Positions 1 to 11,191 of a stretch of 64,000 bases of DNA are shown here, piece after piece. The position numbers and the translations under genes are program-made. The notes beneath the pieces were generated by a model that worked only from the letters and a program-made list of their open reading frames with translations, did not search any database and was not told the origin of the DNA. This DNA is from Halomonas maura. GTDB taxonomy: Bacteria; Pseudomonadota; Gammaproteobacteria; Pseudomonadales; Halomonadaceae. The stretch is from NCBI RefSeq assembly GCF_030409305.1, contig NZ_JAUFPQ010000009.1:144628-208627 (forward strand), read 5' to 3'. The stretch's first letter is position 1; every line of letters starts with the position of its first letter.

Positions 1-831
1 CCGAGCCTCAGCGTCTACGACAACATCGCCTCGCCGCTCAAGCTGGCCAGGGTCGAGAAGCGCGAGATCGACCGGCGGGTCCGCGAGATCGCCGAGATGC
101 TGCATATCGAGGCCTTCCTCGATCGCCTGCCCCTGGAACTCTCCGGTGGCCAGCAGCAGCGCACCGCCATGGGTCGCGCGCTGGTCAAGGACGCCGATAT
201 CGTGCTCTTCGACGAGCCGCTGGTGAACCTCGACTACAAGCTGCGCGAGGAATTCCGCGAGGAGCTGCGCGCGGTGTTCAGCGAGCGCAACTGCATCGCC
301 GTCTACGCCACCACCGAGCCCGCCGAGGCCCTGGCCCTGGGCGGCAACACCGCGGTGCTCCACCAGGGGCGACTGCTGCAGTACGGCCGCACCGAGGACG
401 TCTACCACCGCCCCCGGGATATCCTCACCGCCGAGATGTTCTCCGAACCGCCGATCAACATCGTCGACGGCACCGTCTCCGCTACGCAGGTCACCTTCGA
501 CAGCCGGCTGCATTTCCCCATCAACGATGACCTGCGCTCGCTGCCTCCCGGGGAATACCGCTTCGGCGTGCGGGCCTCGCACATCTCGCTGACGCCCCGG
601 GCCGAGGATGACATCGAGGTGCAGATGATCGTCGACCTGGCCGAGATCAGCGGCTCCGAGACCTTCCTGCACGTGCATAACGAGCGCTTCCACATGACGG
701 CGCATCTCGACGGCGTGCACGCGTTTTCGGTCGACGCGCCGGTCACGCTCTACTTCCCGGCCCGCAAGGTCTATGCCTTCGACCGGCAGGGCGCCGTGGT
801 GCATATCCCGTCCCACCTGGGAGGCCTGTGA
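1..831 (+). CDS. glpS: Glycerol ABC transporter ATP-binding subunit GlpS (5' end cut off)
   Basis: One of two ATPases that power glycerol uptake across the inner membrane. The frame is open from base 1, so the N-terminus with Walker A lies outside the window; an internal ATG at 97 is not the start. Visible are the ABC signature LSGGQQQR, the Walker B stretch DIVLFDEPLVNLD and a C-terminal regulatory (TOBE-like) region. The stop at 829-831 lies one base before the next ATG. Assignment to GlpS rests on the gene order ATPase-ATPase-permease-permease-DUF2160-binding protein-glpD, which matches the glpSTPQUV operon known from rhizobia and other proteobacteria. A related polyol or sugar substrate cannot be excluded. 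Confidence 0.85.
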   Translation, partial: PSLSVYDNIASPLKLARVEKREIDRRVREIAEMLHIEAFLDRLPLELSGGQQQRTAMGRALVKDADIVLFDEPLVNLDYKLREEFREELRAVFSERNCIAVYATTEPAEALALGGNTAVLHQGRLLQYGRTEDVYHRPRDILTAEMFSEPPINIVDGTVSATQVTFDSRLHFPINDDLRSLPPGEYRFGVRASHISLTPRAEDDIEVQMIVDLAEISGSETFLHVHNERFHMTAHLDGVHAFSVDAPVTLYFPARKVYAFDRQGAVVHIPSHLGGL

Positions 832-832
832 G

Positions 833-1933
833 ATGGCCGAGATCACCCTGAAATCCCTCGCCCATAGCTATCTTGCCGATCCCCGGTCGCCCAATGACTA
901 TGCCATCCGCGAGTTGAATCACGTCTGGCACCAGGGCGGGGCCTATGCGCTGCTCGGGCCCTCCGGCTGCGGCAAGTCGACCCTGCTCAATATCATCTCC
1001 GGCCTGCTGGAGCCGTCCAGCGGTGACGTGCTGTTCGACGGCGAGCGGGTCAATGCGTTGCCGCCGGAGGCGCGCAACATCGCCCAGGTTTTCCAGTTTC
1101 CCGTCATCTACGACACCATGACGGTCTACGACAACCTGGCCTTCCCGCTGCGCAACGTGAAGACCCCCGAGGCCCGGGTCCATGAGCGGGTGATGGAGGT
1201 CGCCGACGTGCTGGAGCTGACGGCGCAGCTCAAGCGCAAGGCCAAGAACCTCACCGCCGACGAGAAGCAGAAGGTCTCCATGGGCCGCGGGCTGGTGCGT
1301 GACGATGTCTCGGCGATCCTCTTCGACGAACCGCTCACCGTGATCGACCCCCAGCTCAAGTGGAAGCTGCGCCGCAAGCTCAAGGAGATCCACCAGCGCT
1401 TCGAGATCACCATGGTCTACGTCACCCATGACCAGCTCGAGGCCTCCACCTTCGCCGACAAGATCGCCGTGATGTACGAGGGGCAGGTGGTGCAGTTCGG
1501 CACCCCGCGCGAGCTGTTCGAGACCCCCAACCACACCTTCGTGGGCTACTTCATCGGCAGCCCCGGCATGAACTTCCTCGATGTCGCGCTGCGCGACGGC
1601 CGGGTGATGGCCGGCGACACGGCATTGGCGGTGGGGCAGGGGGTGCGTCGGGCCATCGATGGCGCCCGCTCGAGAAACGTCAAGCTGGGCATCCGGCCCG
1701 AGTTCATCGAGGTCCACCAGTCCCCGGTGGAGGGCGGCATGGAGGCCGAGGTCGAGCATGCCCAGGACCTCGGCACCTACTCCATCGTCTACCTCAAGCT
1801 CGGCGATACCGCCCTCAAGGCGCGCATCGAGGAGGACCAGCCGACCCCGACCGGGCGGGCCTATCTGCGTTTCCCCGACGATCGCCTCGGCCTGTACGTC
1901 GACGAATACCGCGTGGAGATCGGCCATGAATAA
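833..1933 (+). CDS. glpT: Glycerol ABC transporter ATP-binding subunit GlpT
   Basis: Second ATPase of the glycerol importer, 366 aa. Walker A is GPSGCGKST and Walker B is AILFDEPLTVID. The usual LSGGQ signature is replaced by LTADEKQKVSMGRGLV, so this subunit is degenerate at the signature helix while its partner GlpS keeps LSGGQ; as I recall, a similar substitution is typical of GlpT. The start at 833 (MAEITLKSL) lies one base after the glpS stop; an upstream ATG at 773 would overlap glpS by about 60 bases and is rejected. The stop overlaps the start of the next gene by 8 bases. Confidence 0.88.
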   Translation: MAEITLKSLAHSYLADPRSPNDYAIRELNHVWHQGGAYALLGPSGCGKSTLLNIISGLLEPSSGDVLFDGERVNALPPEARNIAQVFQFPVIYDTMTVYDNLAFPLRNVKTPEARVHERVMEVADVLELTAQLKRKAKNLTADEKQKVSMGRGLVRDDVSAILFDEPLTVIDPQLKWKLRRKLKEIHQRFEITMVYVTHDQLEASTFADKIAVMYEGQVVQFGTPRELFETPNHTFVGYFIGSPGMNFLDVALRDGRVMAGDTALAVGQGVRRAIDGARSRNVKLGIRPEFIEVHQSPVEGGMEAEVEHAQDLGTYSIVYLKLGDTALKARIEEDQPTPTGRAYLRFPDDRLGLYVDEYRVEIGHE

Positions 1934-2807
1934 AGTTCGCAACAACCGCGCATGGTGGTTGATCCTGCCCATGCTGCTGCTGGTGGCCTTCTCGGCCATC
2001 ATCCCGCTGATGACCGTGGTCAACTACTCGGTCCAGGACGTCTTCGACGCCAACACCCGCTTCTTCACGGGCACCGAGTGGTTCAGGGAGATGCTCAACG
2101 ACCCGGCCCTGCAGGCGGCGGTGCTGCGCCAGTTCGCCTTCTCGCTGACGGTGCTGGCCATCGAGGTGCCGCTGGGGATCGGCATCGCCCTGATCATGCC
2201 CAGGAAGGGCTGGCAGGCCTCGGCGGTGCTGATCCTGGTGACCATGCCGTTGCTGATCCCCTGGAACGTGGTGGGCAGCATCTGGCAGATATTCACCCGC
2301 GGCGATATCGGCCTGATGGGCTGGAGCCTGCGCGAGCTGGGCTACGGCTACAGCATCACGGCAAGCCCGGTGGATGCCTGGGCGACCATCATCCTGATGG
2401 ACATCTGGCACTGGACGCCGCTGATCGCGTTGCTCTGCTACAGCGGCCTGCGCTCCATCCCCGATGCCTACTACCAGGCCGCGCGGATCGACCGGGCCTC
2501 GACGTGGGCGGTGTTCCGCTACATCCAGCTGCCCAAGCTGACCAACGTGCTGGTGATCGGCGTACTGCTGCGCTTCATGCACTCCTTCATGATCTACGCC
2601 GAGCCCTTCGTGCTCACCGGCGGGGGGCCCGGCAGCTCGACCACCTTCCTCAGCCAGTCGCTGACCACCATGGCCATCGGCCAGCAGGATCTCGGGCCCT
2701 CGGCGGCGTTCTCGCTGATCTACTTCCTGATCATCCTGCTCGTCAGCTGGGTGTTCTACACCGCGATCATGAACATGCAGAAGGACAAGCAGGATGGGGA
2801 GGCCTGA
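1926..2807 (+). CDS. glpP: Glycerol ABC transporter permease GlpP
   Basis: Inner-membrane permease of the binding-protein-dependent transport family (MalF/UgpA type), 293 aa. It begins MNKVRNNRAWW and has about six hydrophobic segments. The EAA-type cytoplasmic loop is visible around YYQAARIDRAS with the following IQLPK. Start 1926 overlaps the glpT stop by 8 bases, typical of translational coupling; the longer reading from 1659 is out of register with homologous N-termini. It forms the channel together with GlpQ. Confidence 0.88.
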   Translation: MNKVRNNRAWWLILPMLLLVAFSAIIPLMTVVNYSVQDVFDANTRFFTGTEWFREMLNDPALQAAVLRQFAFSLTVLAIEVPLGIGIALIMPRKGWQASAVLILVTMPLLIPWNVVGSIWQIFTRGDIGLMGWSLRELGYGYSITASPVDAWATIILMDIWHWTPLIALLCYSGLRSIPDAYYQAARIDRASTWAVFRYIQLPKLTNVLVIGVLLRFMHSFMIYAEPFVLTGGGPGSSTTFLSQSLTTMAIGQQDLGPSAAFSLIYFLIILLVSWVFYTAIMNMQKDKQDGEA

Positions 2808-2808
2808 C

Positions 2809-3702
<894 letters not shown>

Positions 3703-3714
3703 GGAGGGCACGAC

Positions 3715-3987
3715 ATGGAATGGATGGTCTGGACCACGCCGACCACGATCTTCTTCTCGACCATCGCGGCCATGCTGGCCGGGATGACCGCCTGGGAAGT
3801 CGCCTCACCCTCGATCGAGCGCAAGGGCTTCCTGCCGATCGCGACCACGCGGGGAGACCGGCTGTTCATCGGCTTGCTTTCCGCCGCCTACATCCATCTG
3901 CTGGTCGTGGGCTTTACCCCGCTCAGCATCTGGCTGGCCCTGGGCACATCGTTTCTCTGGCTACTGATCCTGATGCGCTGGGGCTGA
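3715..3987 (+). CDS. glpU: Small membrane protein GlpU (DUF2160 type)
   Basis: A 90-aa protein with two or three hydrophobic helices, beginning MEWMVWTTPTT. A strong Shine-Dalgarno GAGGAGG at 3701-3707 precedes the ATG by 7 bases. Small proteins of this family sit between the permeases and the binding protein in glp ABC operons; their exact role is unsettled, and an accessory subunit of the transporter is the usual inference. Position and size match that family. Confidence 0.8.
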   Translation: MEWMVWTTPTTIFFSTIAAMLAGMTAWEVASPSIERKGFLPIATTRGDRLFIGLLSAAYIHLLVVGFTPLSIWLALGTSFLWLLILMRWG

Positions 3988-4062
3988 CTGACTGCAAGGC
4001 CATGGGCTCCCGCCATGGAACACAGGCTTCATGGACGAACGACAACAAACGAAGAGGTCAAT

Positions 4063-5802
<1,740 letters not shown>

Positions 5803-5893
5803 TCACGCTGGGCAGGTCAACGGACCTGCCTCGGCCTGTCGGCAAGCGACAGGACACGACAGCAGTGTGAACGGTTGCCTGAACGGGACCCAG

Positions 5894-5928
5894 GGCCCCG
5901 CTCGGCGCAGGCCGAGCGGGGCCTCTTT
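5894..5928 (+). terminator. Hairpin terminator between glpV and glpD
   Basis: A perfect 13-bp stem (arms 5894-5906 and 5911-5923) encloses a GCAG tetraloop and is followed by TCTTT. It lies about 90 bases after the glpV stop and 22 bases before glpD. It could be a partial terminator that gives the abundant transporter transcript a different level from glpD, or an mRNA-stabilising stem. Confidence 0.7.
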
Positions 5929-5949
5929 GCTTCCAGATAAGGGCCAGAC

Positions 5950-7590
5950 ATGCAACTACGACAGACCAATCTACGCAAGCTGCCCGAGTCGGTGTTCGAC
6001 GTGCTGGTCATCGGTGCCGGTATCAACGGCGCGTCCGCCGCCGCCGCACTCAGCGGCAAGGGCGCGCGGGTCGCGCTGATCGATCGCGGTGACTTCGCCG
6101 GCAGCACCAGCATGCAGTCGTCCAACCTGGTGTGGGGCGGCATCAAGTACATGGAGAGTGGCGACTTCGCGCTGGTGCGCAAGCTCTGCAAGAGCCGCAA
6201 CCACCTGATCAAGAGCTATCCCTCCACGGTGCAGGAGATCCGCTTCCTGACCACCATCAACAAGGGCTTTCGCCATCATCCCCTGTACCCCTGGGCCGGC
6301 ACCTGGCTCTACTGGCTGATGGGCAGCGGCTTCACCCGCCGGCCGCATTTCCTCCGGGCCGCCGACATCAAGGCCCGGGAGCCGATCATCGACACCGACG
6401 ATGCCCTGGGCGGCTTCGAGTATTCCGACGCCTACCTGCACGACAACGATGCCCGCTTCGTCTTCAACTTCGTGCGCGGGGCCCTGGACTTCGGTGCCGT
6501 GGCCGCCAACTACGTCGAGTCCCTGGGGTCACGTCGGGAAGGGGAGCTCTGGGTGACCCGGGGTCGCGACGTCATCGACGGCGATACCTTCGAGATCCGC
6601 TCGAAGGTGCTGATCAATGCCGCCGGCCCCTGGGTGGACCAACACAACGCCCTCTCGGGCCAGCAGACCGAGCACCGGCATGTCTTCTCCAAGGGCATCC
6701 ACCTGATCGTGCCGCGCCTCACCGAGCACCGTCGCGTGCTGGCGTTCTTCGCCGACGACGGGCGGCTGTTCTTCGTCATCCCGATGGGCGCGCGCACCTG
6801 CATCGGCACCACCGATACCCGGGTCGACTCGCCCGAGGTCGAGGTGACGGACGACGACATCCAGTTCGTGCTCGACAACATCAACAAGCGCCTGGCGCTC
6901 GAGACGCCCCTGAGTCCGGCCGATATCATCGCCACCCGCTGTGGCGTTCGGCCGCTGGCGGTGAGGCCCAGCAACGGGGGCGAGCGGGACTTCCTCAACC
7001 TGTCGCGCAAGCATGCCATCGACATCGACCGCGAGGCCCGCCACCTGAGCATCTTCGGCGGCAAGCTGACGGACTGCCTCAACGTCGGCGAGGAAGTGGT
7101 CGAGGAGGTGGGGCGGCTCGGCGTGACGCTGCCCCATCCGCGCTATCGCTGGTACGGCGAGCCCGCTGTTTCGCTGCGCGAGACCTTCATGCACCAGGCG
7201 CGCCTGATGGCGCTGGACGCCATGACCGCCGCGCATGCCTCCGAGCCGCTGAGCCTGCGACTCTGGCGTCGCTATGGCGCCCAGGCCCTGGAGGTACTCG
7301 AGGACATCCGCCAGGACCCGCGGCAGGGCGAGGTGCTGATCGCGGGGACCGAGTACCTGCGTGGCGAGCTCAAACTGACCCGGCGTCGCGAGATGGTCAC
7401 CCGGCTCGAGGACTTCCTGCGGCGTCGCTCGAAGATCTCCCAGGTGGTGCCACAGGCGACCATCCGTACCTCGCCGGGGCTGCGCGAGGCCTGCGACATC
7501 CTCTTCGGCGACCAGGCCGAGGCGCGCATGGCCGAGTACTTCGCCGACGCGCCGGAGACTCACGACGAGCGCCTGGGGGAGGGGACTTAA
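5950..7590 (+). CDS. glpD: Aerobic glycerol-3-phosphate dehydrogenase GlpD
   Basis: FAD-dependent, membrane-associated enzyme that oxidises glycerol-3-phosphate to dihydroxyacetone phosphate and passes electrons to quinone; 546 aa. The dinucleotide-binding motif IGAGINGA is at residues 21-28, followed by SSNLVWGGIKYMESGDF and later INAAGPWVD, all typical of GlpD. The C-terminal domain continues to residue 546. It is the last gene of the glycerol operon. Glycerol kinase (GlpK) is not in the window and may lie upstream of the left edge. Confidence 0.93.
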   Translation: MQLRQTNLRKLPESVFDVLVIGAGINGASAAAALSGKGARVALIDRGDFAGSTSMQSSNLVWGGIKYMESGDFALVRKLCKSRNHLIKSYPSTVQEIRFLTTINKGFRHHPLYPWAGTWLYWLMGSGFTRRPHFLRAADIKAREPIIDTDDALGGFEYSDAYLHDNDARFVFNFVRGALDFGAVAANYVESLGSRREGELWVTRGRDVIDGDTFEIRSKVLINAAGPWVDQHNALSGQQTEHRHVFSKGIHLIVPRLTEHRRVLAFFADDGRLFFVIPMGARTCIGTTDTRVDSPEVEVTDDDIQFVLDNINKRLALETPLSPADIIATRCGVRPLAVRPSNGGERDFLNLSRKHAIDIDREARHLSIFGGKLTDCLNVGEEVVEEVGRLGVTLPHPRYRWYGEPAVSLRETFMHQARLMALDAMTAAHASEPLSLRLWRRYGAQALEVLEDIRQDPRQGEVLIAGTEYLRGELKLTRRREMVTRLEDFLRRRSKISQVVPQATIRTSPGLREACDILFGDQAEARMAEYFADAPETHDERLGEGT

Positions 7591-7622
7591 GAGGTCCTTT
7601 CAAACCGCAATCGCTGGAGGTG

Positions 7623-7800
7623 GGCTTGTCCGGCGACAAGCCTTAGCGAGGGCGCTGTGAACCCCTCCTTGGGCGCTACCTTTGCCATCCATGGCAAAGG
7701 ACCCTCGCTCCGCCTTGTCCCCGGCGCCTATTCTGCTGCGAAACTGGAAAGCCCGTCTAAGGCGTCTAGTCGTGGGGGTGTCAGGAGAACGGGCTTTCAG
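7623..7800. repeat. Cluster of inverted repeats between glpD and uraA
   Basis: Three nested dyads fill this gap. 7623-7630/7635-7642 is a perfect 8-bp stem with loop CGGC. 7679-7688/7691-7700 is a perfect 10-bp palindrome (CCTTTGCCAT with its mirror, 2-bp centre). 7747-7756/7789-7798 has perfect 10-bp arms with a 32-base loop. There is no T-tract and no convincing ORF. The block looks like a dispersed intergenic repeat element, and similar ones occur in related genomes in my recollection, but copy number cannot be judged from one window. Confidence 0.5.
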
Positions 7801-7889
7801 GCTCTCCCCGCGCCAGGGAGGCCCCAAACCGCGGAGAGGCTGCTAGAATGCCGCGCGACGCCACTGCCCGATGCCCAGGAGCCCCATCC

Positions 7890-9131
7890 ATGTCCGATAC
7901 CTCGGCGGCCGCCCCCCTGCCGGTCGATACCCCGATTCGCACCCTGCTGGTCGGTGCCCAGATGCTGTTCGTGGCCTTCGGCGCCCTGGTGCTGGTGCCG
8001 CTGCTCACCGGCCTCGACCCCAACGTGGCACTGTTCACCGCCGGCCTCGGTACCCTGGTCTTCCATGGCGTGACCCGGGTGAGCGTGCCGGTCTTCCTGG
8101 CCTCGTCCTTCGCCTTCATCGCGCCGATCCAGGGCTCGGTGGCCAACTTCGGCATCCCCGCCACCCTCGGCGGCCTGCTGGCGGCGGGCCTGGTCTACGT
8201 GGTGATCTCGCAGCTGGTGCGCCTCAAGGGCACCGCCTGGCTGCATCGCCTGCTGCCGCCGGTGGTGGTGGGGCCGGTGATCATGGTCATCGGCCTGGCG
8301 CTGGCACCGGTGGCGGTGGACATGGCCACCGGCGAGACCAGCGAGGCCATCGGCTACGGCCCGGCGATCTTCCTGTCGATGACGAGCCTGCTGGTGACCC
8401 TGGTGCTGGCGGTGTTCAGCCGCGGGCTGATCCGGCTGGTGCCGATCATGGGCGGCATCGCCGTCGGCTACGGCCTCTCGGTGCTGATGGGGGTGGTCGA
8501 CTTCACGCCCGTGCGCGAGGCGGCCTGGCTGGCGCTGCCCGAGTTCGTCGCGCCGAGCTTCCACTGGGCCGCGGTGCTGTTCATGCTGCCCGTGGCCATC
8601 GCCCCGGCGGTGGAGCATATCGGCGACATGGTGGCCATCGGCTCGGTAACCCGCCACAACTACCTCGAGAAGCCCGGCCTGCATCGCACCCTGCTGGGCG
8701 ACGGCCTGGCCACCAGTGCCGCGGCGCTGTTCGGCGGGCCGCCCAATACCACCTACTCCGAGGTGACCGGGGCGGTGACCCTGACCCGGGCCTTCAATCC
8801 CTGGATCATGGTGATCACCGCCTGCATCGCCATCCTGCTGTCCTTCCTCGGCAAGCTCGGCGCGGTGCTGCAGACCATTCCCGGCCCGGTGATGGGCGGC
8901 ATCATGACGCTGCTGTTCGGCTCCATCGCGGTGGTCGGCATGAACACCCTGGTGCGCGCCGGCAAGCCGTTGACCTCGCCGCGCAACCTGGTGGTGGTAT
9001 CGCTGATCCTGGTGTTCGGCATCGGCGGCATGCAGTTCGGCAACGGGCAGTTCACCCTGCAGGGCGTGAGCCTCGCCGCCCTGGTGGGCATCGTGCTCAA
9101 CTGGGTGCTGCCCAGGGCCGAGGAGGAGTGA
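7890..9131 (+). CDS. uraA: Uracil permease (NCS2 family)
   Basis: Proton-coupled uracil importer of the nucleobase-cation symporter 2 family, 413 aa with about 14 hydrophobic segments. The start at 7890 (MSDTSAAAPLP) has CAGGAG upstream at 7876-7881; the ATG at 7848 is farther up without a site. A family signature is seen in AVEHIGDMVAIGSVT, and GGPPNTTYSEVTGAV matches the conserved substrate-binding region of UraA rather than of xanthine permeases. It is monocistronic, between the glp operon and an accessory patch. RutG-like uracil or thymine permease is the closest alternative. Confidence 0.88.
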   Translation: MSDTSAAAPLPVDTPIRTLLVGAQMLFVAFGALVLVPLLTGLDPNVALFTAGLGTLVFHGVTRVSVPVFLASSFAFIAPIQGSVANFGIPATLGGLLAAGLVYVVISQLVRLKGTAWLHRLLPPVVVGPVIMVIGLALAPVAVDMATGETSEAIGYGPAIFLSMTSLLVTLVLAVFSRGLIRLVPIMGGIAVGYGLSVLMGVVDFTPVREAAWLALPEFVAPSFHWAAVLFMLPVAIAPAVEHIGDMVAIGSVTRHNYLEKPGLHRTLLGDGLATSAAALFGGPPNTTYSEVTGAVTLTRAFNPWIMVITACIAILLSFLGKLGAVLQTIPGPVMGGIMTLLFGSIAVVGMNTLVRAGKPLTSPRNLVVVSLILVFGIGGMQFGNGQFTLQGVSLAALVGIVLNWVLPRAEEE

Positions 9132-9164
9132 CGGCGCCCCGCCCATGCGGGTGGGGCGCCGTCA
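9129..9164 (+). terminator. Long hairpin at the uraA stop codon
   Basis: The uraA stop codon begins a 16-bp stem (9129-9144 with 9149-9164) containing one G-T pair. No T-tract follows, so it may protect the 3' end or act as a weak terminator rather than a strong intrinsic terminator. Confidence 0.5.
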
Positions 9165-9399
9165 CAGGAGTTAGCGAGGCATCTTTCGCCCTCCTGCTGA
9201 TCGCCAGGCGCGCTGACTTGACCGGAACAGGTTCATGCGTATTGGCAATGGCCAAGGTTGTCGGCGTCTGACATCCGATCGATCTGATCAAGGCGCCCGG
9301 ACCCGACCGCCCAGACATGCTGGCCTTGTTGCCCCACGGCTGCGGCATCGCTATTGCGGGTTCGCTCGCCGCCTTGCCGGCTGAACCAGCTGGCCTGCA

Positions 9400-9513
9400 T
9401 CAGCCTTTCTCCCCGGCCAAGACTTCCAGCCTCGCGAAAAGCAGCGTTTCGCGATCCGGATCCCTGGTCTGGATCTGCACGGCATATCCAAAGAGGTCAT
9501 AGGCTGGCGTAGG
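9400..9513 (-). pseudogene. Unidentified coding remnant downstream of the truncated nucleotidyltransferase
   Basis: On the minus strand a frame with no start codon reads PTPAYDLFGYAVQIQTRDPD and continues to a stop at 9400-9402. Residue choice looks protein-like, but it is in a different frame from the truncated gene next to it and I do not recognise the family. It is probably the tail of a gene fused by deletion. The rest of the gap, 9165-9399, shows nothing I can support. Confidence 0.25.
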
Positions 9514-9694
9514 TCATGACACCGATAATCAGGTCCACGTCATCGGTGCTGCGCACCTGCTCGCGGGTGAAAGGGTCGGTCAGCAGGAGTCCGGTCGTAC
9601 AGCCCCCTATGAAGGCCACCTGGTCGCGAAGCTCGGCCCCGAGGGCCTCGGCTACCTGGCGGAGCATGACGCACTGGTCGTCGAAAAGGCTCAT
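9497..9694 (-). pseudogene. Truncated AbiEii/MNT-like nucleotidyltransferase
   Basis: A 65-aa product beginning MSLFDDQCVMLRQ. It carries the N-terminal nucleotidyltransferase signature FIGGCTTGLLLTD followed by the acidic pair in STDDVDLIIGV, then stops after MTYASL. Family members continue for roughly another 100 or more residues, so this is a 3'-truncated gene. The start lies 3 bases after the stop of the HTH gene at 9698, so the two formed an operon resembling AbiE-type (type IV) toxin-antitoxin or abortive-infection pairs. The toxin half should be inactive. Confidence 0.55.
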
Positions 9695-9697
9695 TTG

Positions 9698-10264
9698 TTA
9701 CCCCAGATACTCCGCCAGCCTCTCGGCGGCGAGCTTGCTCTCGCGGGGATGGCCCAGCCGGATGGCATCGACCAAGGCCAGCATGGCATACAGCTCCCTA
9801 TCTCGACGCACCGCATAGGGCGCACTCTTGAACAGCGGCTCGATGGCCTGGCCTTTGCTGTTCCCCCGGGCATCCGGCCACACCATCAGCAGTTCCCCCG
9901 AGCTGTACAGCCGGCCCTCCAGTACCGGCGCGGCGAAGGTAGTCGCAATGCCGCGGGTGATTTCGCCGGGCTTGGCCGGAAACACATAGCGCACCCCATG
10001 CATGATGAAGTTGAACAGGGCCCGGACATTAGCGCGCGGTGCGCCGGTCCTGCGATCCTTGCGAATCAGACCGACTTCCAGACAACGCTGCAAGGACAGA
10101 CTAGCCTGGCTCTTGCTGATCCCGGTTTCCTCCGCCAAGGCTCTCACGCTATAGCGGGTGGCAAGCTGATCGTCTTCGAGCCCAGGCAAGCCGTTGCCGG
10201 GCAAGTCGATATCGGCGTCATCCAAGGCCCAGTCCCGCCAGTCATCGGGAAGCGTTTTCATCAA
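9698..10264 (-). CDS. Winged-helix regulator paired with the broken nucleotidyltransferase
   Basis: A 188-aa protein with a predicted winged helix-turn-helix at residues about 36-75 (VRALAEETGISKSQASLSLQ) and a C-terminal domain of unknown family. It lies immediately upstream of, and is probably cotranscribed with, the truncated nucleotidyltransferase. By position it would be the antitoxin/regulator of an AbiE-like pair; the order (regulator first, short spacing) fits, but the sequence is not a clear AbiEi. Its frame is intact although its partner is broken, so it may persist as an orphan regulator. Confidence 0.6.
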   Translation of the reverse strand: MMKTLPDDWRDWALDDADIDLPGNGLPGLEDDQLATRYSVRALAEETGISKSQASLSLQRCLEVGLIRKDRRTGAPRANVRALFNFIMHGVRYVFPAKPGEITRGIATTFAAPVLEGRLYSSGELLMVWPDARGNSKGQAIEPLFKSAPYAVRRDRELYAMLALVDAIRLGHPRESKLAAERLAEYLG

Positions 10265-10399
10265 TACCTCGCGTCCCGTGTCCTAGGACATGGGACGGGG
10301 TTGGTGAGGCACCATCCCATTGTCAAGAAAAAACCGTCCTGCAGAATGATAGGAGCAGTGCCGTTGCTGGCTGTCGCGCCGGCCCCCAGGCGAGGGGGC

Positions 10400-10984
10400 T
10401 TAGCCGTGGTGAAGCTCTTCCCCGCCATCCGAGAACGACGGCGGGGTATTGGCGCTGACGATCACGCATTCGCGGTCGCCGACGTTGCGAAAGCGGTGGG
10501 GCAGGCGCGAGTCGAAATAGTAGGCGTCGCCGGCTTCCAGTATCGCGACCTCGCCGTTCACGGTGATCTCGATCTCGCCCTCGACCACCACGCCGCCTTC
10601 CTCGCCCTCGTGCTCGAGCATCTCGTCGCCGGTATCGGCCCCGGGCGGGTAGCGCTCGTGGAGTAGCGACATGCGCCGGTCCGGCCGGCGTGCGGCGACC
10701 AACCGCCATGACAGCACCCCATCGCCGATCTCGGTGAGCTCCGAGGCCTTGTAGAAGGGGCGCGGCTGGCTGTGCTCGTCGCCGGCGAAGAAGGCGGTGA
10801 TCGACACCGGCAGGGCATCGAGGATCTTCTTCAGCGAGCTCACCGAGGGGCTCACGCTGTTCTGCTCGATCAGCGAGATGCTGCTGTTGGTCACCTTGGC
10901 GCGCTTGGCCAGCTCCCGCTGCGAGAGGCCACGTTCCTGGCGCAGCTGGCGCAGGCGGGCGCCCACGTCGAATCCTTCATCCAT
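10400..10984 (-). CDS. XRE-family regulator with C-terminal cupin domain (PuuR-like)
   Basis: Predicted cytoplasmic transcription regulator, 194 aa from ATG 10984. The helix-turn-helix is at about residues 8-60 (LRQERGLSQRELAKRA, then SSISLIEQNSVSPSVSSL). A cupin barrel occupies about residues 105-185 and includes HEGEEGGVVVEGE and GDAYYFDSRLPHRFRN. Proteins with this architecture (PuuR class) repress polyamine or amino-acid catabolic genes after binding a small ligand in the cupin. No such target gene is next to it. It is divergent from mobA across about 200 bases. Confidence 0.8.
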   Translation of the reverse strand: MDEGFDVGARLRQLRQERGLSQRELAKRAKVTNSSISLIEQNSVSPSVSSLKKILDALPVSITAFFAGDEHSQPRPFYKASELTEIGDGVLSWRLVAARRPDRRMSLLHERYPPGADTGDEMLEHEGEEGGVVVEGEIEITVNGEVAILEAGDAYYFDSRLPHRFRNVGDRECVIVSANTPPSFSDGGEELHHG

Positions 10985-11191
10985 CGTCGTTCCTGTCGGC
11001 GGCATCGGCCGCGAGCCTGAAGTGAGTGGTCGTGGAAAATTGTTGACGGATGATACCGTTTCACGGCGGTCTCGATAAGCCGCGGCTTGATCGGCGTCAT
11101 GCCGGGGAATGGCGCGTGCGCGGCGGCCATGGCACCCATCGCGTGGCTAAGGCATCATGAGCGTATGCCTGAGCAATTCACTGGAGTATTG

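Noticed and set aside
743..2023. Long open frames antisense to the glp, moa, ugd, pgi and other genes
   Set aside because: They mirror GC-rich codon structure of real genes, are low in hydrophobic order, lack ribosome sites and match no family.
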